A DNA stretch of 64,000 nt from Campylobacter massiliensis (lineage in GTDB: Bacteria > Campylobacterota > Campylobacteria > Campylobacterales > Campylobacteraceae). A program made the translations under genes and the position numbers. Every line of letters starts with the position of its first letter. Within the stretch, counting starts at the first letter, position 1. This document shows, one piece after another, positions 10,826-20,458 of this stretch. Location: the NCBI RefSeq assembly GCF_014253065.1, contig NZ_JACLZK010000002.1:827469-891468 (forward strand). Reading direction: 5' to 3'. Under the pieces are notes generated by a model. The model did not search any database and was not told where the DNA came from. It was given only the letters and a program-made list of their open reading frames with translations.

Positions 10826-11695
10826 TTACATCTCAAACGCGCACGAGCTTGGCTGTCCGCCTTCAAATCCCTTTTTAAACCACGTCATACGCTGCTTTGA
10901 CGAGCCGTGCGTGAACGAGTCAGGCGTTACGCGACCTTGGTATTTCTTCTGTAGCGCGTCGTCGCCTATCGCACTAGCGGCATTTAGCGCCTCCTCGATG
11001 TCGCCGTCTTCTAGCATCTTGTAGCGCCCCATGTAGTGCGCCCAGACGCCCGCATAGCAGTCGGCTTGTAGCTCGACTTTGACCTGCAAGGCGTTTTGCT
11101 CGATAGGGCTTTTGGTGCGCGATTTTAGCTCGTTTATTTTACCGAGCGTGCCTAGTAAATTTTGCACGTGATGTCCGACCTCGTGGGCGATCACGTAGGC
11201 CTGCGCGAAGTCGCCGGCGGCCTTGTATTTGGCCTCTAGCTCGTCAAAAAAGCTAAGGTCGAGATAGACTTTTTTGTCTGCGGGGCAGTAAAAAGGCCCC
11301 GTCTGCGAGCTCGCCATGCCGCACGCGCTAGAGACCGCGTCTCTAAAAAGCACCAAACTAGGCTCCTTGTACTGCGCGCCGCCCGCCTTAAACACCTTGC
11401 TCCACACGTCCTCGGTCTGCGCCAGAACAGCTGAAACGAAGGCGACCTTTTCCTTCTCCTGCGGGCTATCTAGTGCCGCTCTTTGACCGCCGGTACTGCC
11501 GCCCTCAAGTAGCGCAAGGGGGTTAAAGCCCATAAAATACGCCACTGCGCCGATAACCAAAACCACGCGGCCGATGTTTGAGCCCAGTAAAAATCTGATA
11601 ATCGGTATGAGCGCGCCCAGCGACCCCATGCTGTTTACGCTGTTTTGCCGTCTATCCTCGACGTTGTCGCTTCGTCTGCTGTCTTGCCATTTCAT
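10826..11695 (-). CDS. neutral zinc metallopeptidase (YpfJ family)
   Basis: A 289-residue membrane-anchored protein of the PF04228 zinc peptidase family. After a charged N-terminus there is a membrane segment at about residues 30-56. The zinc site is HEVGHH (HExxH) near residue 167, with the third ligand probably the Glu in ELQADCYAGVWAHYM. The C-terminus has the family's typical TPDSFTHGSSKQRMTWF and ends in a small Cys-containing tail. Physiological substrate unknown. Single gene. Confidence 0.88.
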   Translation of the reverse strand: MKWQDSRRSDNVEDRRQNSVNSMGSLGALIPIIRFLLGSNIGRVVLVIGAVAYFMGFNPLALLEGGSTGGQRAALDSPQEKEKVAFVSAVLAQTEDVWSKVFKAGGAQYKEPSLVLFRDAVSSACGMASSQTGPFYCPADKKVYLDLSFFDELEAKYKAAGDFAQAYVIAHEVGHHVQNLLGTLGKINELKSRTKSPIEQNALQVKVELQADCYAGVWAHYMGRYKMLEDGDIEEALNAASAIGDDALQKKYQGRVTPDSFTHGSSKQRMTWFKKGFEGGQPSSCAFEM

Positions 11696-11947
11696 TTTTA
11701 CTCTTTCATTTTGGATTTTTCTTTTAAATTTAGTCGCGAATTGAGCTGTTTTTCAGCGTCCGCGAAATTTAGCCTTCTTGCCTCGTGTTGCTAAATTTTA
11801 TGCTGCATTTTAGCGACTATTTATAAATTTATCGCTTTAGCCCGCTGTTTCGCACAAATTTGACGCGGTAAATTTGATGGTAAATTTACACCCGGCAAAA
11901 CGGCGCGATATAAAAATCTCGCGCTAGTTAAATTTGGGGTCTTAAAT

Positions 11948-12295
11948 TTAAAATCTAGCCTTAAACCCGTCCAAGATTCTAGCCGCTAAGATACCAAAAA
12001 CTATACCGATGCCGTCTGCGACGACGTCGAGCAAGCTAAAATAGCGGCCCGGCACAAACGACTGCGCTACTTCTATCTGGATACCGTAAGCTAGCAAAAT
12101 AGCAACCTTTGCGCCCAAATTTAACCTAGAAAAGCCAAAATGCAAAGTAACGTAAAGCGCGGCAAAAGCGATGAAATGATTTGCCTTATCCCAGCTATTT
12201 TCGATGAGTTTTATCTGCGCGGGCGTGAGGGCGAGATACTCTATGGCTATCAAAAATATAAAGAAAAATGCGGCGGAAATTTTAGAAATATTCAT
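11948..12295 (-). CDS. VanZ-like membrane protein
   Basis: About 115 residues from the ATG at 12295 (MNISKISAAFFF); a longer reading to a TTG at 12355 runs into a hairpin and is unlikely. Four hydrophobic helices, with the VanZ-type motif DKANHFIAFAALYVTL near residue 35 and a second VADGIGIVFGIL helix near the C-terminus. Function is unknown outside glycopeptide resistance. Downstream of argS, separated from it by a terminator-like hairpin. Confidence 0.8.
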   Translation of the reverse strand: MNISKISAAFFFIFLIAIEYLALTPAQIKLIENSWDKANHFIAFAALYVTLHFGFSRLNLGAKVAILLAYGIQIEVAQSFVPGRYFSLLDVVADGIGIVFGILAARILDGFKARF

Positions 12296-12321
12296 GGATT
12301 TTAAGTGGTTGTTTTTAAACG

Positions 12322-12343
12322 AGAAGCGCCGCTTGGCGCTTCT
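12322..12343 (-). terminator. hairpin after argS
   Basis: AGAAGCGCC (12322-12330) and GGCGCTTCT (12335-12343) form a perfect 9-bp GC-rich stem with a 4-base loop, 20 bases past the argS stop. The T run on the minus strand is short, so termination may be partial. Confidence 0.6.
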
Positions 12344-12363
12344 AATTTTACTCAAATTTAACT

Positions 12364-13950
12364 CTACATCTTGTCTTTTGCAGCGATACCCATTAGCCCC
12401 AGAGCAGTTTTTATCGAGAGCGCGACGACGGCAAAAAGCTTTAAAAGCTCGTCTTCGTTCTCGCTACCTACGACGCGATTTTCGTTGTAAAATTTATGAA
12501 AATTCGCAGCCAGGCTCTTTAGATAGTCGCAAATTTTATTTACCGCGCGCGTGTTAAAGCTATCGACTAAAACATCGTTTAGCGTAAGCGCTTCAAATAG
12601 CAAATTTTTGCCGTCCTCGTTCAAATTTGCAAATTTCACGCCCGCGACATCGGCGACGTTTTTGCCCGCTTTTGCGAAAATTTGATTGATCCTTGCGTGC
12701 GCGTAGTTGATATAAAATATCGGGTTTGAGCTATCCTCGCGCTTTAGCTCGTCCACGTCAAACTCCAGGTGCGTGTCGCAGCGCTTGCTAAGAAACATAA
12801 ATCTAAGCGCCTCATAGCCGATCTCCTCGACCACGTCGCTCATCAGCACGACGTTGCCCGCGCGCTTGCTCATCTTGTAGGCTTCGCCGTCTTTTAGCAG
12901 GCTCACCATCTGCGAAAGTATGATCTCGAGGCGATTTTCGTCGTATCCAAGCAGATGTAGCGCGGCCTTCATACGCGCGATGTAGCCGTGGTGATCGGCG
13001 CCCCAGATGTTGATGCAGCGATCAAATCCGCGCCTAAATTTATCGTCATGATATACCACGTCGCCGGCCAGATAAGTGCCGCGGCCGTCTTCACGCACGA
13101 TGACGCGGTCTTTTTCGTCGCCGACTTCGCTTGATTTTAGCCAGATTTTACCCTCGCTCTCGTAGATGCCGTTCTCGCTTTTTAGGCGATCTAGCGTGAG
13201 AGGGAGCTTGTCATAGTAGCTCTTTTCGCTAGCCCAGTTCTCGATGAAAATTTGCGCGTCGGCCAAATTTTGCTTGATCAAAACAAGCACTTTATCCTTG
13301 CCAAACTCGGCTAGCTCGAGATTTCGACTCTCATCGTAAAATATCTCTTTGCCGAATTTTTCTAGCGCCTCTTTTGCGATAGGCTCGATGTAGTCGCCGC
13401 GATAAAATTTCTCCGGATACGCCACGCTCTCGCCGAACAGATTTTCGCGCGCCCAAAGCGATATAGACGTGCCTAGAAGCTCGATTTGATTACCTGCGTC
13501 GTTGATGTAGTATTCAGTCGCGATATTTTCGCCGATGTGAAGCCCGACGCGAGCTAGCGTATCGCCGAAAACAGCGCCCCTAACGTGTCCGATATGAAGC
13601 GGACCGGTCGGGTTTGCGCTGACGTACTCGAGCAAAATTTTCTCGCCGCTAGTTGCGCCGCCTTTTGCAAACTCGCTCGGATTTGCAAGGCTAGCTGAAG
13701 CAAATTTATCTAAAAATGCGGGCTTTAGTTTAAAATTTATATAGCCATTGAGCGCCGTAGCCTCAAAAACTTCGCTATTTTCAAATTTAGACGCCAGCTC
13801 GGCGGCGATGGCTACTGGGGATTTTTTGAGCTGTTTTGCTAGGCTAAAAGTAGGCATCGCGTAGTGCGCCAAGCCCTTATCTTTTGGCTTTTCTAGCGCA
13901 AAGTCAAAGCTTGCGGCGCCTTTTATCTCGTTTATTACGCTTTTTTTCAA
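12364..13950 (-). CDS. argS: arginyl-tRNA synthetase
   Basis: Charges tRNA-Arg. The 528-residue class I synthetase has the HIGH motif in SANPTGPLHIGHVRGAV near residue 115 and a KMSK motif in AYKMSKRAGNVV near residue 360, with the anticodon-binding helical domain (FYINYAHARINQIF) at the C-terminus. It is full length and lies in the order argS-tatA-gmk that I recall from C. jejuni. Confidence 0.97.
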   Translation of the reverse strand: MKKSVINEIKGAASFDFALEKPKDKGLAHYAMPTFSLAKQLKKSPVAIAAELASKFENSEVFEATALNGYINFKLKPAFLDKFASASLANPSEFAKGGATSGEKILLEYVSANPTGPLHIGHVRGAVFGDTLARVGLHIGENIATEYYINDAGNQIELLGTSISLWARENLFGESVAYPEKFYRGDYIEPIAKEALEKFGKEIFYDESRNLELAEFGKDKVLVLIKQNLADAQIFIENWASEKSYYDKLPLTLDRLKSENGIYESEGKIWLKSSEVGDEKDRVIVREDGRGTYLAGDVVYHDDKFRRGFDRCINIWGADHHGYIARMKAALHLLGYDENRLEIILSQMVSLLKDGEAYKMSKRAGNVVLMSDVVEEIGYEALRFMFLSKRCDTHLEFDVDELKREDSSNPIFYINYAHARINQIFAKAGKNVADVAGVKFANLNEDGKNLLFEALTLNDVLVDSFNTRAVNKICDYLKSLAANFHKFYNENRVVGSENEDELLKLFAVVALSIKTALGLMGIAAKDKM

Positions 13951-13959
13951 CGCCTTTCC

Positions 13960-14184
13960 TTACGCGTTTTTAGCCGTATCTTCAGTCTTTGCGGCGGTTG
14001 CGGTTTCTTCTTTTTTCTCTTCTACTTTTTCTACGTTCTCGGCTTTTTTATCATCTTCCATTTCCGATTTGAAGCTCTTTATTCCCTTACCTAGGCCTTT
14101 TGCGAGCTCGGGGATCTTTTTCGCTCCAAAAAGCAAGACCACGATAAGTAAAATAATAAGCAATTGTTGGACGCTTGGACCCAT
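13960..14184 (-). CDS. tatA: Sec-independent protein translocase TatA
   Basis: Pore-forming component of twin-arginine translocation. The 74-residue protein has one N-terminal membrane helix (QLLIILLIVVLLFGAKK), the hinge with FGAKKIPELAKGLGKGIKSFK amphipathic helix, and a charged Lys/Glu-rich tail. Three predicted Tat substrates are encoded in this same window (9670-10608, 48213-48716, 55630-56487). Confidence 0.93.
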   Translation of the reverse strand: MGPSVQQLLIILLIVVLLFGAKKIPELAKGLGKGIKSFKSEMEDDKKAENVEKVEEKKEETATAAKTEDTAKNA

Positions 14185-14224
14185 TTTTTCTCCTTTTGAT
14201 TTTCGTTATATTAGCATAATTTTA

Positions 14225-14833
14225 TCAATTATTCCATTTGTTAATAATCTCTTTTGCGTCTAAATTTGACGTTTTTAGGCGCATCGAGCGCAAAATCCCG
14301 CGCAAATTTTCGTAGCAGTTTTGCAAGTCGTCGTTTATCAAAAAATAATCGTACTCTAAGATATGCTCCATCTCGCCGACTGCGTTTATCAGGCGCTTTT
14401 CGATGGTTTCCGCGCTATCGGTGCCGCGATTTTGCAGCCTTGATTTTAGCTCGTTTTTACTAGCAGTCGTGATAAAAACGGAGGTGATATTTTCGGCGAA
14501 TTTTGATTTTGCGATGTTAAAGCCTTGCACGTCGATATCAAAAATCGCTATTTTGCCCTCTTTGAGCGCCTTTAAAACGGGCTTTAGCGAGGTGCCGTAG
14601 TAGTTGCCGTGCACGCACGCCCACTCCAAAAACTCGTCAGCGTCTATACCCTTTTTAAACTCGTCTTCGCCTATAAAATAATAATTCACGCCCTCGACCT
14701 CGCCCTGCCTCGGCGCTCTCGTGGTACTTGAGATCGAAAAATAAAGATCGTTTTCCTCTTTTAAAAGACGGCTTAAAAGCGTGCTTTTTCCGCTACCGCT
14801 GGGGCCCGAGACGATTAAAATTTGCCCCTTCAA
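14225..14833 (-). CDS. gmk: guanylate kinase
   Basis: Phosphorylates GMP to GDP. The 202-residue protein has the P-loop GPSGSGKST at residues 9-17, the GMP-binding STTRAPRQGEVEGVNYYF segment, and the family's GNYYGTS motif near residue 75. It directly abuts the acidic-protein gene upstream. Confidence 0.96.
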   Translation of the reverse strand: MKGQILIVSGPSGSGKSTLLSRLLKEENDLYFSISSTTRAPRQGEVEGVNYYFIGEDEFKKGIDADEFLEWACVHGNYYGTSLKPVLKALKEGKIAIFDIDVQGFNIAKSKFAENITSVFITTASKNELKSRLQNRGTDSAETIEKRLINAVGEMEHILEYDYFLINDDLQNCYENLRGILRSMRLKTSNLDAKEIINKWNN

Positions 14834-16429
14834 CTATTTTTCCTCAAAGCTTATATTGATTTTTATGTTGAGATTTTTTAGAGCTTCTCGCAGTTCGCCG
14901 TCTTGCAACGAATTTTCTAGATTTTTAGCCACGGCGTCTGAAATTTGAGCCTTAAGCTCGTTTATCTTTGATGTGGTTTGAGCTTTTTGCGAGCTCAAAT
15001 TCGCCGCTTCGCCGCCCTCAAATCCGCTTTCGTTAAGCGCCATGGCCATATCTTTTTCGCTGATTTGCTCGATATCGCCATACTCGCTCGGATGAAGTTC
15101 CTGCACTATTTCAGGCTCGTTTTGTATGTCGTCAGATTCGATGATTTCTTGCACGTCTTGCTCCAAGCCCGCTTCCGCCTCATCTTGCTCATCCGCGGCA
15201 AAAATATCCTCCGCAAGCTCGCCATCTAAAACATCTTGTGCCAAATTTTCCTCAGTCGCAAACTCCGCTAGCTCCGTCTCGCCAACCGCTTCTGTGTCGC
15301 CCAGCAAAAACTCATCGCCCAAGGCGCTATTTTTGACCTGCACCATTTGCTCGTCGGGCTCGTCAAATTTCATATCGATATCGGCAAAGATATCATCTTG
15401 CTCTTTGGCTTCTTCTGTAGTAAATTTATCGCTATTTTCCGTTCGCTCAAGACTTTGCGGAACTTCGGGCTCGTCCGCGCTATCCATATCGGCAAACTCG
15501 GCCATATCAAGCTCATCCGCCGTTTCAAATTTAGTGTCCGAAGGCTCGTCGCTTGCATCCAAATTTTCAGATAGCTCGTCCATCTTGTCTATTTCGTCGA
15601 TTTGATGCTTGATATCCTCGATACTGCCGTCAAAGTCAAGCTCAAATTTATCTTGAGCCTCTTCAAGTCCCTCTTCGCCGTCCGCGGCGACAAACTCCGT
15701 TGCGCCGAGTTCAGCGAGTTCAGGCTCGTCCGTCGTTTCAAATTTGATATCCATAAGCTCATCCGGCGCATCCAAATCTGCAGAAAAATCGTCAAATTTA
15801 TCGTCTTTTGCGGCTATTTCAAACTCTTCAAATTCCATAGCCTCATCATCCGCGTCGTGCAAATCCAGCTCTTCGTCTCCGAGTTTTTCGCTTAGCTCAT
15901 CCATATCGTCGATAGCTTTTACTATCTCGTTTAGCTCGTCAAAGGCGCTATCTTTGCCTGATGCCGCTTGCGAAATATCGTCAAGCTCGTCGTCCAGCCT
16001 AAGCTCGCCCGGATCCAGCTCCATGATCTCGTCTTCAAAGACGTCTTCGGCCGGATCGTCTATAAACTCAAATCCTTTGACCGACACCTCGGCGGTTTCG
16101 TCTTTTGCCGTAGGCTCGGCGCTCTTTGTTTTACTCGCCAGATCCTCCACGATAGTGATAAATTCCGTCGGCAAAAACGGCTTTGGCAGTATCCTGTCGG
16201 CATTTTCAAAGGTTGGAGAATTTTTAGAGGAAAGGTATAAAATTTTATTTGCAAATTCTTTTAGGTTCATCTCTTTTGCGTCGATATCGCTATCGATGAT
16301 AAGCACGTCAAAAACTCCGCTAAGCTCGCTGACATCGCCGATCTCGACGTATTCGTAACCCATTTTGCTAAGAGCCAGCGTCGCCAAGCGCGATACCGCG
16401 GGGTTGGCGTTTACAAGAACGATTTTCAC
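14834..16429 (-). CDS. highly acidic protein with degenerate receiver domain
   Basis: A 531-residue protein. Residues 1-100 resemble a response-regulator receiver: hydrophobic strand MKIVLVNANP, an Asp in VLIIDSD where the phosphorylated residue would be, and ILPKPF with the conserved Lys-Pro. The N-terminal acidic pair, however, is replaced by Asn residues. The rest is extremely Asp/Glu-rich, probably disordered, with internal repeats around DELMDIKFETTDEPELAE and its echo SDTKFETADELDMAEFA. A 'highly acidic protein' at this place between gmk and fliR is known in C. jejuni. It starts 1 base from gmk. Function unknown. Confidence 0.8.
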   Translation of the reverse strand: MKIVLVNANPAVSRLATLALSKMGYEYVEIGDVSELSGVFDVLIIDSDIDAKEMNLKEFANKILYLSSKNSPTFENADRILPKPFLPTEFITIVEDLASKTKSAEPTAKDETAEVSVKGFEFIDDPAEDVFEDEIMELDPGELRLDDELDDISQAASGKDSAFDELNEIVKAIDDMDELSEKLGDEELDLHDADDEAMEFEEFEIAAKDDKFDDFSADLDAPDELMDIKFETTDEPELAELGATEFVAADGEEGLEEAQDKFELDFDGSIEDIKHQIDEIDKMDELSENLDASDEPSDTKFETADELDMAEFADMDSADEPEVPQSLERTENSDKFTTEEAKEQDDIFADIDMKFDEPDEQMVQVKNSALGDEFLLGDTEAVGETELAEFATEENLAQDVLDGELAEDIFAADEQDEAEAGLEQDVQEIIESDDIQNEPEIVQELHPSEYGDIEQISEKDMAMALNESGFEGGEAANLSSQKAQTTSKINELKAQISDAVAKNLENSLQDGELREALKNLNIKINISFEEK

Positions 16430-16493
16430 GAATTCTCCTTTTTATACCTAGAAAACGTATTTTAAAACATTTTCCATTACTTCAAGCTTAGTT

Positions 16494-17255
16494 TTAGAAA
16501 AATAGCGACGGAAGGTCGTTGATAACGCGAAGCACAAGCTGCCTAAAAAGCTCCATCATACCCGCTAGTATCGCGATCAGCACGGCAAAGCCGATCGTGA
16601 TCTTGATCGGATAGCCCACGACTAGTAGGTTAAACTGCGGCATAGTCTTCATCAGCATTCCAAAAATCAAATCAGAAAGCAGCGAAAGCGCCAAAATCGG
16701 GAAGGAAATGATAAACCCGAAAGTAAACAAATTTATCATGGATTTTGAGGCGTACTGCACGATATCGGGGCTCGGATAAAAGCCGCCCAGCGGGACGTGT
16801 GTGAGGGAATTTGAGATAAAAAGCAAGATCAAATGATGCCCGTCAAAGGCCAAAAAGGTCATGAGCGCGAGGAAATTTATTATATTTGAGATCACGGGCG
16901 AGCTAAGGCCGGTCTGAGGGTCCAGCACCGAAGCCATCGAAAAGCCCATAATCATCGAGATCTGCTCGCCCGCTAGCTGCAAACTAGCAAAAACGATGTG
17001 AAGCAACAGTCCTGCGCAAACTCCTAGCGCCGCCTCACTCACGATCTCGACGGCTAGATAGTAAATTTCGCCGCTTTTAATACTAGCAAGCGGAAACAAA
17101 AACAGCGTGAGTAAAAACGAAAACGCGGTCTTGACGCTCATGGGGATCTGCTCGTGCCCGTAAAATGGGAAAAATAGCATCAGCCCGCCGATACGCGCAA
17201 ACAGCAGCATAAAAGTGATGACGCGCTCGGGCGCAAAAAACTCGACTAGCTCCAC
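16494..17255 (-). CDS. fliR: flagellar export apparatus protein FliR
   Basis: Inner-membrane component of the flagellar type III export gate, with FliP and FliQ. The 253-residue protein has six hydrophobic segments and the family's LLFARIGGLMLFFPF near residue 20 and GFSMASVLDPQTG near residue 105. Length is normal. No other flagellar gene lies nearby, as is usual for scattered Campylobacter flagellar genes. Confidence 0.94.
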   Translation of the reverse strand: MELVEFFAPERVITFMLLFARIGGLMLFFPFYGHEQIPMSVKTAFSFLLTLFLFPLASIKSGEIYYLAVEIVSEAALGVCAGLLLHIVFASLQLAGEQISMIMGFSMASVLDPQTGLSSPVISNIINFLALMTFLAFDGHHLILLFISNSLTHVPLGGFYPSPDIVQYASKSMINLFTFGFIISFPILALSLLSDLIFGMLMKTMPQFNLLVVGYPIKITIGFAVLIAILAGMMELFRQLVLRVINDLPSLFF

Positions 17256-17662
17256 CGTACTCTTTCGTTTTAAATTTAAACGCCGTTATTTTAGGGTTAA
17301 ATCCTTGAAAATTCGGTAAATTTAAAAGACAAATGAAAATGTGCGGCAATTTAGGTGTGATCAAGGGTGGTTAAATGCCGTTTTGAGGGCTAAATTTTAT
17401 ATGCGCCGTTGTTACTTTTAAAATTTGGGCGGTTTAAATTTATCGACCGCTTTGCATTTTTGTTTCTGGGTTAAATTTTAGTTTTGCGGGGCGGCGAGAT
17501 GTAGGTGTTCGTTTTTATGTTTTGTCGGTCGGCGAAGTCAAAACTAGGCCTGCCACGGCAAATTTAACAAGTCGCTACGCCTTGCGAATCCAAAATATCT
17601 TACGATAAATTTGACTTAAAAAATAGCTAGTAAATTTGAAAAATCGTCGCCTATAAAAATAT
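17256..17662. other. 407 bp gap with a hairpin-repeat remnant
   Basis: No gene is visible between fliR and the ABC ATPase gene. Around 17515-17570 the minus strand carries CCTAGTTTTGACTT, a 14-mer shared with the hairpin repeat at 1897-1947, so this may be a decayed member of that family. The rest is AT-rich with many AAATTT motifs. Confidence 0.5.
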
Positions 17663-18319
17663 TCAAATAGCTTCAGGAGAAATTAAAGAGAATTTTTTAT
17701 CTTCGAGGCGATAAACCTCGTCGCATCTTTGCGCAAGTTCGTTGTCGTGAGTAACCAAAACCAGCGCCGCATCGTTTGCTTTGATATAATTAAACAGCGT
17801 TTGCATCACTTCGTTTGCAGTCTGTTTGTCTAGATTTCCCGTCGGCTCGTCGGCAAATATCACGCGCGGCTTTTTGCAAAGCACTCTAGCGATAGAGACG
17901 CGCTGCTGCTGCCCGCCGCTTAGCTCGCCTACTTTTTGATTCATTACGCCGTCTATCTTTAAATTTGCCAAAATTTCATCATCGATTTTTTGCGCGGATA
18001 AAACGGAGGCCAGCTCGATATTTTCGTGCGCGCTAAAGCCTTTAAAAAGATAGTGCGCCTGAAAAATGATACCGAAATCAAATCTGCGGATGCGCAAGAG
18101 TTCGTTTGTCGTTAGATCGTAAAGCGACTTACCGCCGTAGATAACTTCGCCGTTTTTGGGTCGTAAAAGAGTGGAAAGTATATGAAGTATGGTTGATTTG
18201 CCGCAGCCGCTGACGCCCGTTATAGCGCAGCTACCGCCGGCATTTACGCTTAAATTTACATCCTCAAAGAGCGTATAATCATACGCAAAGCCTAGATTTA
18301 CGCCCTTTAAGATTTCCAT
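17663..18319 (-). CDS. ABC transporter ATP-binding protein (LolD/MacB type)
   Basis: A 218-residue ATPase subunit with Walker A GVSGCGKST (residues 37-45), Q-loop IIFQAHYLF, signature LSGGQQQR and Walker B VIFADEPTGN. The sequence is of the LolD/FtsE/MacB class, which acts on lipoproteins or exported substrates, but no permease gene is next to it. It follows tsf by 6 bases, as in C. jejuni. Confidence 0.88.
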   Translation of the reverse strand: MEILKGVNLGFAYDYTLFEDVNLSVNAGGSCAITGVSGCGKSTILHILSTLLRPKNGEVIYGGKSLYDLTTNELLRIRRFDFGIIFQAHYLFKGFSAHENIELASVLSAQKIDDEILANLKIDGVMNQKVGELSGGQQQRVSIARVLCKKPRVIFADEPTGNLDKQTANEVMQTLFNYIKANDAALVLVTHDNELAQRCDEVYRLEDKKFSLISPEAI

Positions 18320-18325
18320 TAAATT

Positions 18326-19390
18326 TTAGCCTATTTGCGCCGCAACCTCGGCCGCAAAGTCCTCGTTTTTCTTCTCTAGGCCTTCGCCAAGCTCGAAGCG
18401 AACGTATTTTACTACTTCGATCTTACCGCCTAGCTCTTTGCCTTTTTCTTCAATGACTTGCTCGATAGTTTTTTTATCGTCCATTACGTAAAACTGTCCA
18501 AGTAGCGTAAGGCGCTGATCTAAAACGGTGTTGTCCGCGTAAAATCTCTCGATCTTGCCAGGGATGATCTTATCCCAAATTTTCTCAGGTTTGCCCTCGG
18601 CTTTTAGCTCTTCTTCGATCGCTTTTGTAGCTTTTGCAAGCTCGGCATCGCCTATCTGGCAGCGGCTAGCATACTCTGGGATGTGATGAAGCGGTTTACC
18701 TAGGCGTTTTAGCTCTTCGTTATCTTTTTCAAGCTCGGCGCGAAGCGCGATAAATTCCTTCTCGACAAACTCTTTGTCAAGATCTTTATAGCTTATTACG
18801 CTTGGCTTCATAGCGGCTGCGTGCATGCACAAATTTCTTGCAAATTCAGCCGCTTTGTTTGCGATTTCTGCGCTTTGGCAAGCTAGGCCGATTAGTACGC
18901 CTACGCGGCCGTTTGAGTGTACGTAGCCGTTCACTACGCCTTTGTCGTCCGCTTTTATAGTCTCAAAGCGACGAACGACCAAATTTTCGCCGATAGTAGC
19001 GATCTGGCTTTTGAAATAATCCTCAAATTTAACGCCGTTGATAACGCTTGCGTTTAGGCTCTCGACGTCTTTTATCAAATTTGTTTGGATGTGCGCCGTA
19101 GTGTCTTTGGTTAAATTTTGAAACTGAGCATTTTTAGCGACGAAGTCGGTCTCAGAGTTTATCTCGCTGATAGTTGCGGTTTTGCAGTGATCGCAAACGA
19201 CAACGCTCACAAGACCCTCGCTAGCTAGGCGGTCAGCCTTTTTAGCGGCTTGACCTAGACCCTTTTCGCGAAGGATATCGACGGCTTTTTCCATATCGCC
19301 GTTAGCCTCGGCTAGCGCCTTTTTGCAGTCCATCATTCCGGCTCCGGTTGATTCGCGGAGCTCTTTTACCATTTGTGCGCTGATTTCCAT
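18326..19390 (-). CDS. tsf: translation elongation factor Ts
   Basis: Nucleotide exchange factor for EF-Tu. The 354-residue protein starts with the UBA-like MVKELRESTGAGMMDCKKAL and carries the TDFVAKN core motif near residue 80. Its start overlaps the last base of rpsB, so the two are coupled. Confidence 0.97.
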   Translation of the reverse strand: MEISAQMVKELRESTGAGMMDCKKALAEANGDMEKAVDILREKGLGQAAKKADRLASEGLVSVVVCDHCKTATISEINSETDFVAKNAQFQNLTKDTTAHIQTNLIKDVESLNASVINGVKFEDYFKSQIATIGENLVVRRFETIKADDKGVVNGYVHSNGRVGVLIGLACQSAEIANKAAEFARNLCMHAAAMKPSVISYKDLDKEFVEKEFIALRAELEKDNEELKRLGKPLHHIPEYASRCQIGDAELAKATKAIEEELKAEGKPEKIWDKIIPGKIERFYADNTVLDQRLTLLGQFYVMDDKKTIEQVIEEKGKELGGKIEVVKYVRFELGEGLEKKNEDFAAEVAAQIG

Positions 19391-20190
19391 TACTCTTCGT
19401 CCTCGCTGAAGTCCTCTGAGAAGTCTTCGTTAACAGCTTCGTTTACGACTGCGTCTTTTTCGGCTTGGCTTACGGCCTCTTTGCCTTCTTCTAGCTCGCC
19501 GCCGTCTTTTTCAAGCTGAGAGCGTCCCTCGATGATAGCCTCGGCCATCTCTTGGCAGAAAAGCTGAACCGAGCGGATCGCGTCGTCGTTGCCAGGAATC
19601 GGGAAGTCAATAACGTCAGGATCGCAGTTTGTATCGATCGGAGCTACGACAGGGATTTTTAGGCGGTTAGCCTCTTGAACGGCGATTTTTTCTTTTACTG
19701 TGTCGATGACGAAAATCATATCAGGCACGGTTTTTAGGTTTCTGATACCGCCTAGAGACGCTAGAAGCTTCTCTTTTTTGCGGCGAAGCATTAGAGCTTC
19801 TTTTTTAGTTAATAAATTTATAGAGCCGTCTTCTTCCATAGCCTCGATTACTTCGAGTTTGCGGATAGACTGGCGGATAGTGCCGAAGTTCGTCATCATG
19901 CCGCCTAGCCAGCGGTGATTTACGTACGGCATGCCGCATTTTTCAGCATACTCTTTTAGAGTTGCGCCGGCTTGTTTTTTGGTGCCTACGAAAAGTATGG
20001 TTTTACCCTCTGCAGCCGCGTCGCGAACGACATTATAAGTGTAGCGGAAGTAGCGGATAGTTTTTTGTAGATCTATGATATAGATACCTTTTCTCTCGCC
20101 GAAAATGAATTTTTTCATCTTCGGATTCCATCTGCGCGTTTGGTGTCCGAAATGAACGCCGCACTCTAGCAAATCTCTCATTGTTACCAT
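19390..20190 (-). CDS. rpsB: 30S ribosomal protein S2
   Basis: Ribosomal protein uS2, 266 residues, with [17 protein letters not shown] near the start, FVGTKKQA, and [13 protein letters not shown] near residue 95. The acidic C-terminal tail is longer than in E. coli. A leader of about 110 bases with its own promoter precedes it, consistent with autoregulation known for rpsB-tsf, but I could not assign a specific RNA motif. Confidence 0.97.
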   Translation of the reverse strand: MVTMRDLLECGVHFGHQTRRWNPKMKKFIFGERKGIYIIDLQKTIRYFRYTYNVVRDAAAEGKTILFVGTKKQAGATLKEYAEKCGMPYVNHRWLGGMMTNFGTIRQSIRKLEVIEAMEEDGSINLLTKKEALMLRRKKEKLLASLGGIRNLKTVPDMIFVIDTVKEKIAVQEANRLKIPVVAPIDTNCDPDVIDFPIPGNDDAIRSVQLFCQEMAEAIIEGRSQLEKDGGELEEGKEAVSQAEKDAVVNEAVNEDFSEDFSEDEE

Positions 20191-20297
20191 GAGTTTTCTC
20201 CTTGTGGGTTTCCCCGAAATTTAGGTTTCTCCTCCACACCCATTAACATTTGCTTTTGACAAACGCAACCAAATTTTAGGACTGGTGTGTGTGAATT

Positions 20298-20359
20298 GAA
20301 GCTTGGATTATATTTAAAAATAACTGAATTAAAGCTAAATTTAATATAATCCAAACTTC
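20298..20359 (-). promoter_or_regulatory. rpsB-tsf promoter inside a long inverted repeat
   Basis: On the minus strand TATAAT (complement of 20307-20312) stands about 115 bases before rpsB and is preceded by a T-rich run, so it is the likely -10 box. It lies inside one arm of an almost perfect 17-bp inverted repeat: GAAGCTTGGATTATATT (20298-20314) against AATATAATCCAAACTTC (20343-20359), one mismatch, 28-base spacer. The repeat could also end iadA transcripts. The rest of the 20191-20458 gap is the rpsB leader. Confidence 0.6.
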
Positions 20360-20458
20360 GGCACGGTTAAATTTTGCGCCGCAAAGACAAGATGACCACA
20401 AAGGTCGAGAGCAAGATTATTCGTCAAATTTAAGAAAGCGGCGAATTTACTCTAAAAT

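Noticed and set aside
15126..15605. Long open frames opposite the acidic-protein gene (Ser-rich)
   Set aside because: Asp/Glu codons on one strand give Ser/Leu/Ile-rich open frames on the other; these are shadows of the biased composition.
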